Part shown: positions 5,082 to 5,937 of the stretch, in pieces
Layout: every line of letters starts with the position of its first letter
How positions within the stretch are numbered: position 1 is the first letter of the stretch
DNA from: CAZWAP01 sp964632005
GTDB lineage: Bacteria; Planctomycetota; Phycisphaerae; Sedimentisphaerales; Anaerobacaceae
DNA length: 5,937 nt
Direction: 5' to 3'
NCBI GenBank assembly: GCA_964632005.1
Contig: CAZWAP010000081.1
Location: forward strand, 1 to 5,937
Made by a program: the position numbers and the translations under genes
Notes under the pieces: model-generated
What the model saw: only the letters and a program-made list of their open reading frames with translations
Databases searched by the model: none
What the model was told of the DNA's origin: nothing

Positions 5082-5937
5082 ATGAAAGCACAAGACCGAA
5101 TCGGCACTGTATTAGCTCTCGCCGCCAAGGCGATGGCGATCCTCGCTCTGACGGCTGCGTCGGCCACCGCCCAAACCATCGTCTACCAGGACAACTACGA
5201 TAACGATGGAATAGGCACAAATACCGGAATCGGCGGAGGTGCGGTATCGATCAACACGAGCCCGGTTTCGGTGGAATGGGCAATCGGCGGTTGGATCGAT
5301 GACGGCAACCTGACGTATGATCCCGCGAGTACTAGCTGGGGCGGGACATCCGGTGGTTCTTATTCGTTGAACAGCTTCAGCATGCCCGGCGGTTTCAAAT
5401 TGGAGGTAACCTATGAGGCCGTAAGTAGTCAGTGCCGGTTCACGATGGGCCTCATGGAGGAAGCTGGGGCCGAAGATAGAACCGCATATGCCGCATTGGC
5501 TACTTCAGGGACGACTTCCTACAAGGGCATATACTTCAATGCTTTTGCATACGATAGCCAGGATAGATTCCCCAATGCACCGGGACTCCAGCTGGCCGAT
5601 GGAAGCGCGGTCATACAACTCAGCGATACCCAGATTAGAGATACCGGAGTGCATACGCTGGTCCTGGAAGTGGACGCCGAGAGCAACTGGTCCTACAGCA
5701 TCGACGGTGCACCGGCGACTACCGGAACGATTGCCGGCGGCTTCGATTTGACCAAGAGGTATAGGTTTATTACCCGTAACCAGACGAAGGTACTGAACAA
5801 CATTCGATCCGTAACGTTAACATCCTCCGGACCGGCTGATGCAAATCTTCCAGATGTCGATGCCGGGGTCGATATGGTCAGTTGGTCGGGCCAGCCTGTG
5901 GCGATGGATCCGAACGTCGTCAATAACGATACCCAGG
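5082..5937 (+). CDS. 5' part of a secreted beta-rich domain protein with Ig/PKD-like module (3' truncated by window)
   Basis: The frame is open from ATG 5082 to the window end (285 full codons). Residues 1-30 are a signal peptide with cleavage after SATA, before QTIVYQDNYDNDG. Residues 31 to about 252 form a beta-rich domain without a motif I can name. The alternation of short strands, the early W/G-rich region (WAIGGWIDDG) and the late HTLVLEVDAESNWSYSIDG strand pair suggest a ConA/LamG-like sandwich, since VDG/IDG hairpins of this kind are common in LamG-type domains. From about 253 the shared Ig/PKD-like module begins (DVDAGVDMVSWSGQPV, DPNVVNND) and is cut by the window. By analogy a dockerin-like tail should follow about 250 bases beyond. 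The hairpin upstream suggests a separate transcript from the 958-aa gene. Coding status is firm; function is unknown beyond export and likely binding. Confidence 0.9.
   Translation, partial: MKAQDRIGTVLALAAKAMAILALTAASATAQTIVYQDNYDNDGIGTNTGIGGGAVSINTSPVSVEWAIGGWIDDGNLTYDPASTSWGGTSGGSYSLNSFSMPGGFKLEVTYEAVSSQCRFTMGLMEEAGAEDRTAYAALATSGTTSYKGIYFNAFAYDSQDRFPNAPGLQLADGSAVIQLSDTQIRDTGVHTLVLEVDAESNWSYSIDGAPATTGTIAGGFDLTKRYRFITRNQTKVLNNIRSVTLTSSGPADANLPDVDAGVDMVSWSGQPVAMDPNVVNNDTQ
5838..5937 (+). repeat. Cassette copy R5, cut by the window edge
   Basis: Starts with DANLPDVDAG, like DANAPFVDAG of R1, but then has WSGQPV and DPNVVNND as in R3, so it belongs to the R3 subtype. Only the first third of the Ig-like module is visible. 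Confidence 0.8.

Noticed and set aside
1..5937. Cellulosome-type operon
   Set aside because: The tails resemble one half of a dockerin, but no cohesin, glycoside hydrolase motif or scaffoldin is visible, so an enzyme complex cannot be supported from this window.

Overview
The window carries one strand of secreted, multidomain, adhesin- or lectin-like proteins and no recognisable enzymes, RNA genes, CRISPR arrays or transposases. All genes are on the + strand: the 3' end of one gene (1-454), a complete 445-aa gene (503-1840), a decayed gene remnant (about 1855-2053), a complete 958-aa gene (2089-4965) and the 5' part of a fourth gene that runs off the right edge (5082-5937). The organism is inferred to be a planctomycete, most likely from the Phycisphaerae. 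The reason is the style of the proteins: Sec signal peptide, a beta-sandwich domain, an Ig/PKD-like module beginning DAGxDM.(S/T)WSG, and a single dockerin-like calcium loop of the form D.(D/N)..C.T...DFALLA..WL close to the C-terminus. This is recognition from memory of family style, not a database result.

Layout. Each gene has its own N-terminal domain joined to a nearly constant C-terminal cassette. The cassette is an Ig/PKD-like module of about 100 residues (absent only where the window edge cuts it) followed by a dockerin-like tail of about 50 residues ending in (E/G)P(V/I)PK. The 445-aa protein carries a ConA/LamG-like beta-sandwich. The 958-aa protein carries three galactose-binding/jelly-roll-like domains, two Ig-like modules and two dockerin-like tails. 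The last gene carries another, unrecognised beta-rich domain before its Ig-like module. The cassette is present in five copies (one split, one cut by the window edge), similar enough at the DNA level to act as recombination substrate.

Signs of active rearrangement. The first two cassettes are identical over 31 bp spanning the stop codon, and the similarity continues about 20 bp into the 3' non-coding sequence, so the 445-aa gene region looks like one unit of a tandem duplication. The duplicated start of that gene persists after it as a remnant with several in-frame deletions and no ribosome binding site. In the 958-aa gene the first cassette ends in PIPK, but a Gly codon stands where the paralogues have a stop, so two genes appear fused. 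In that same cassette the Ig-like module is split by a 193-residue domain paralogous to the protein's own N-terminal domain. A perfect 12-bp hairpin after 4965 probably closes that transcript.

How the genes work together is inferred only: the products are exported and probably sit at the surface or in the matrix, where differing N-terminal domains bind glycans or other partners while the shared C-terminal cassette spaces or anchors them. No anchor partner (cohesin, sortase, exosortase) is visible here.
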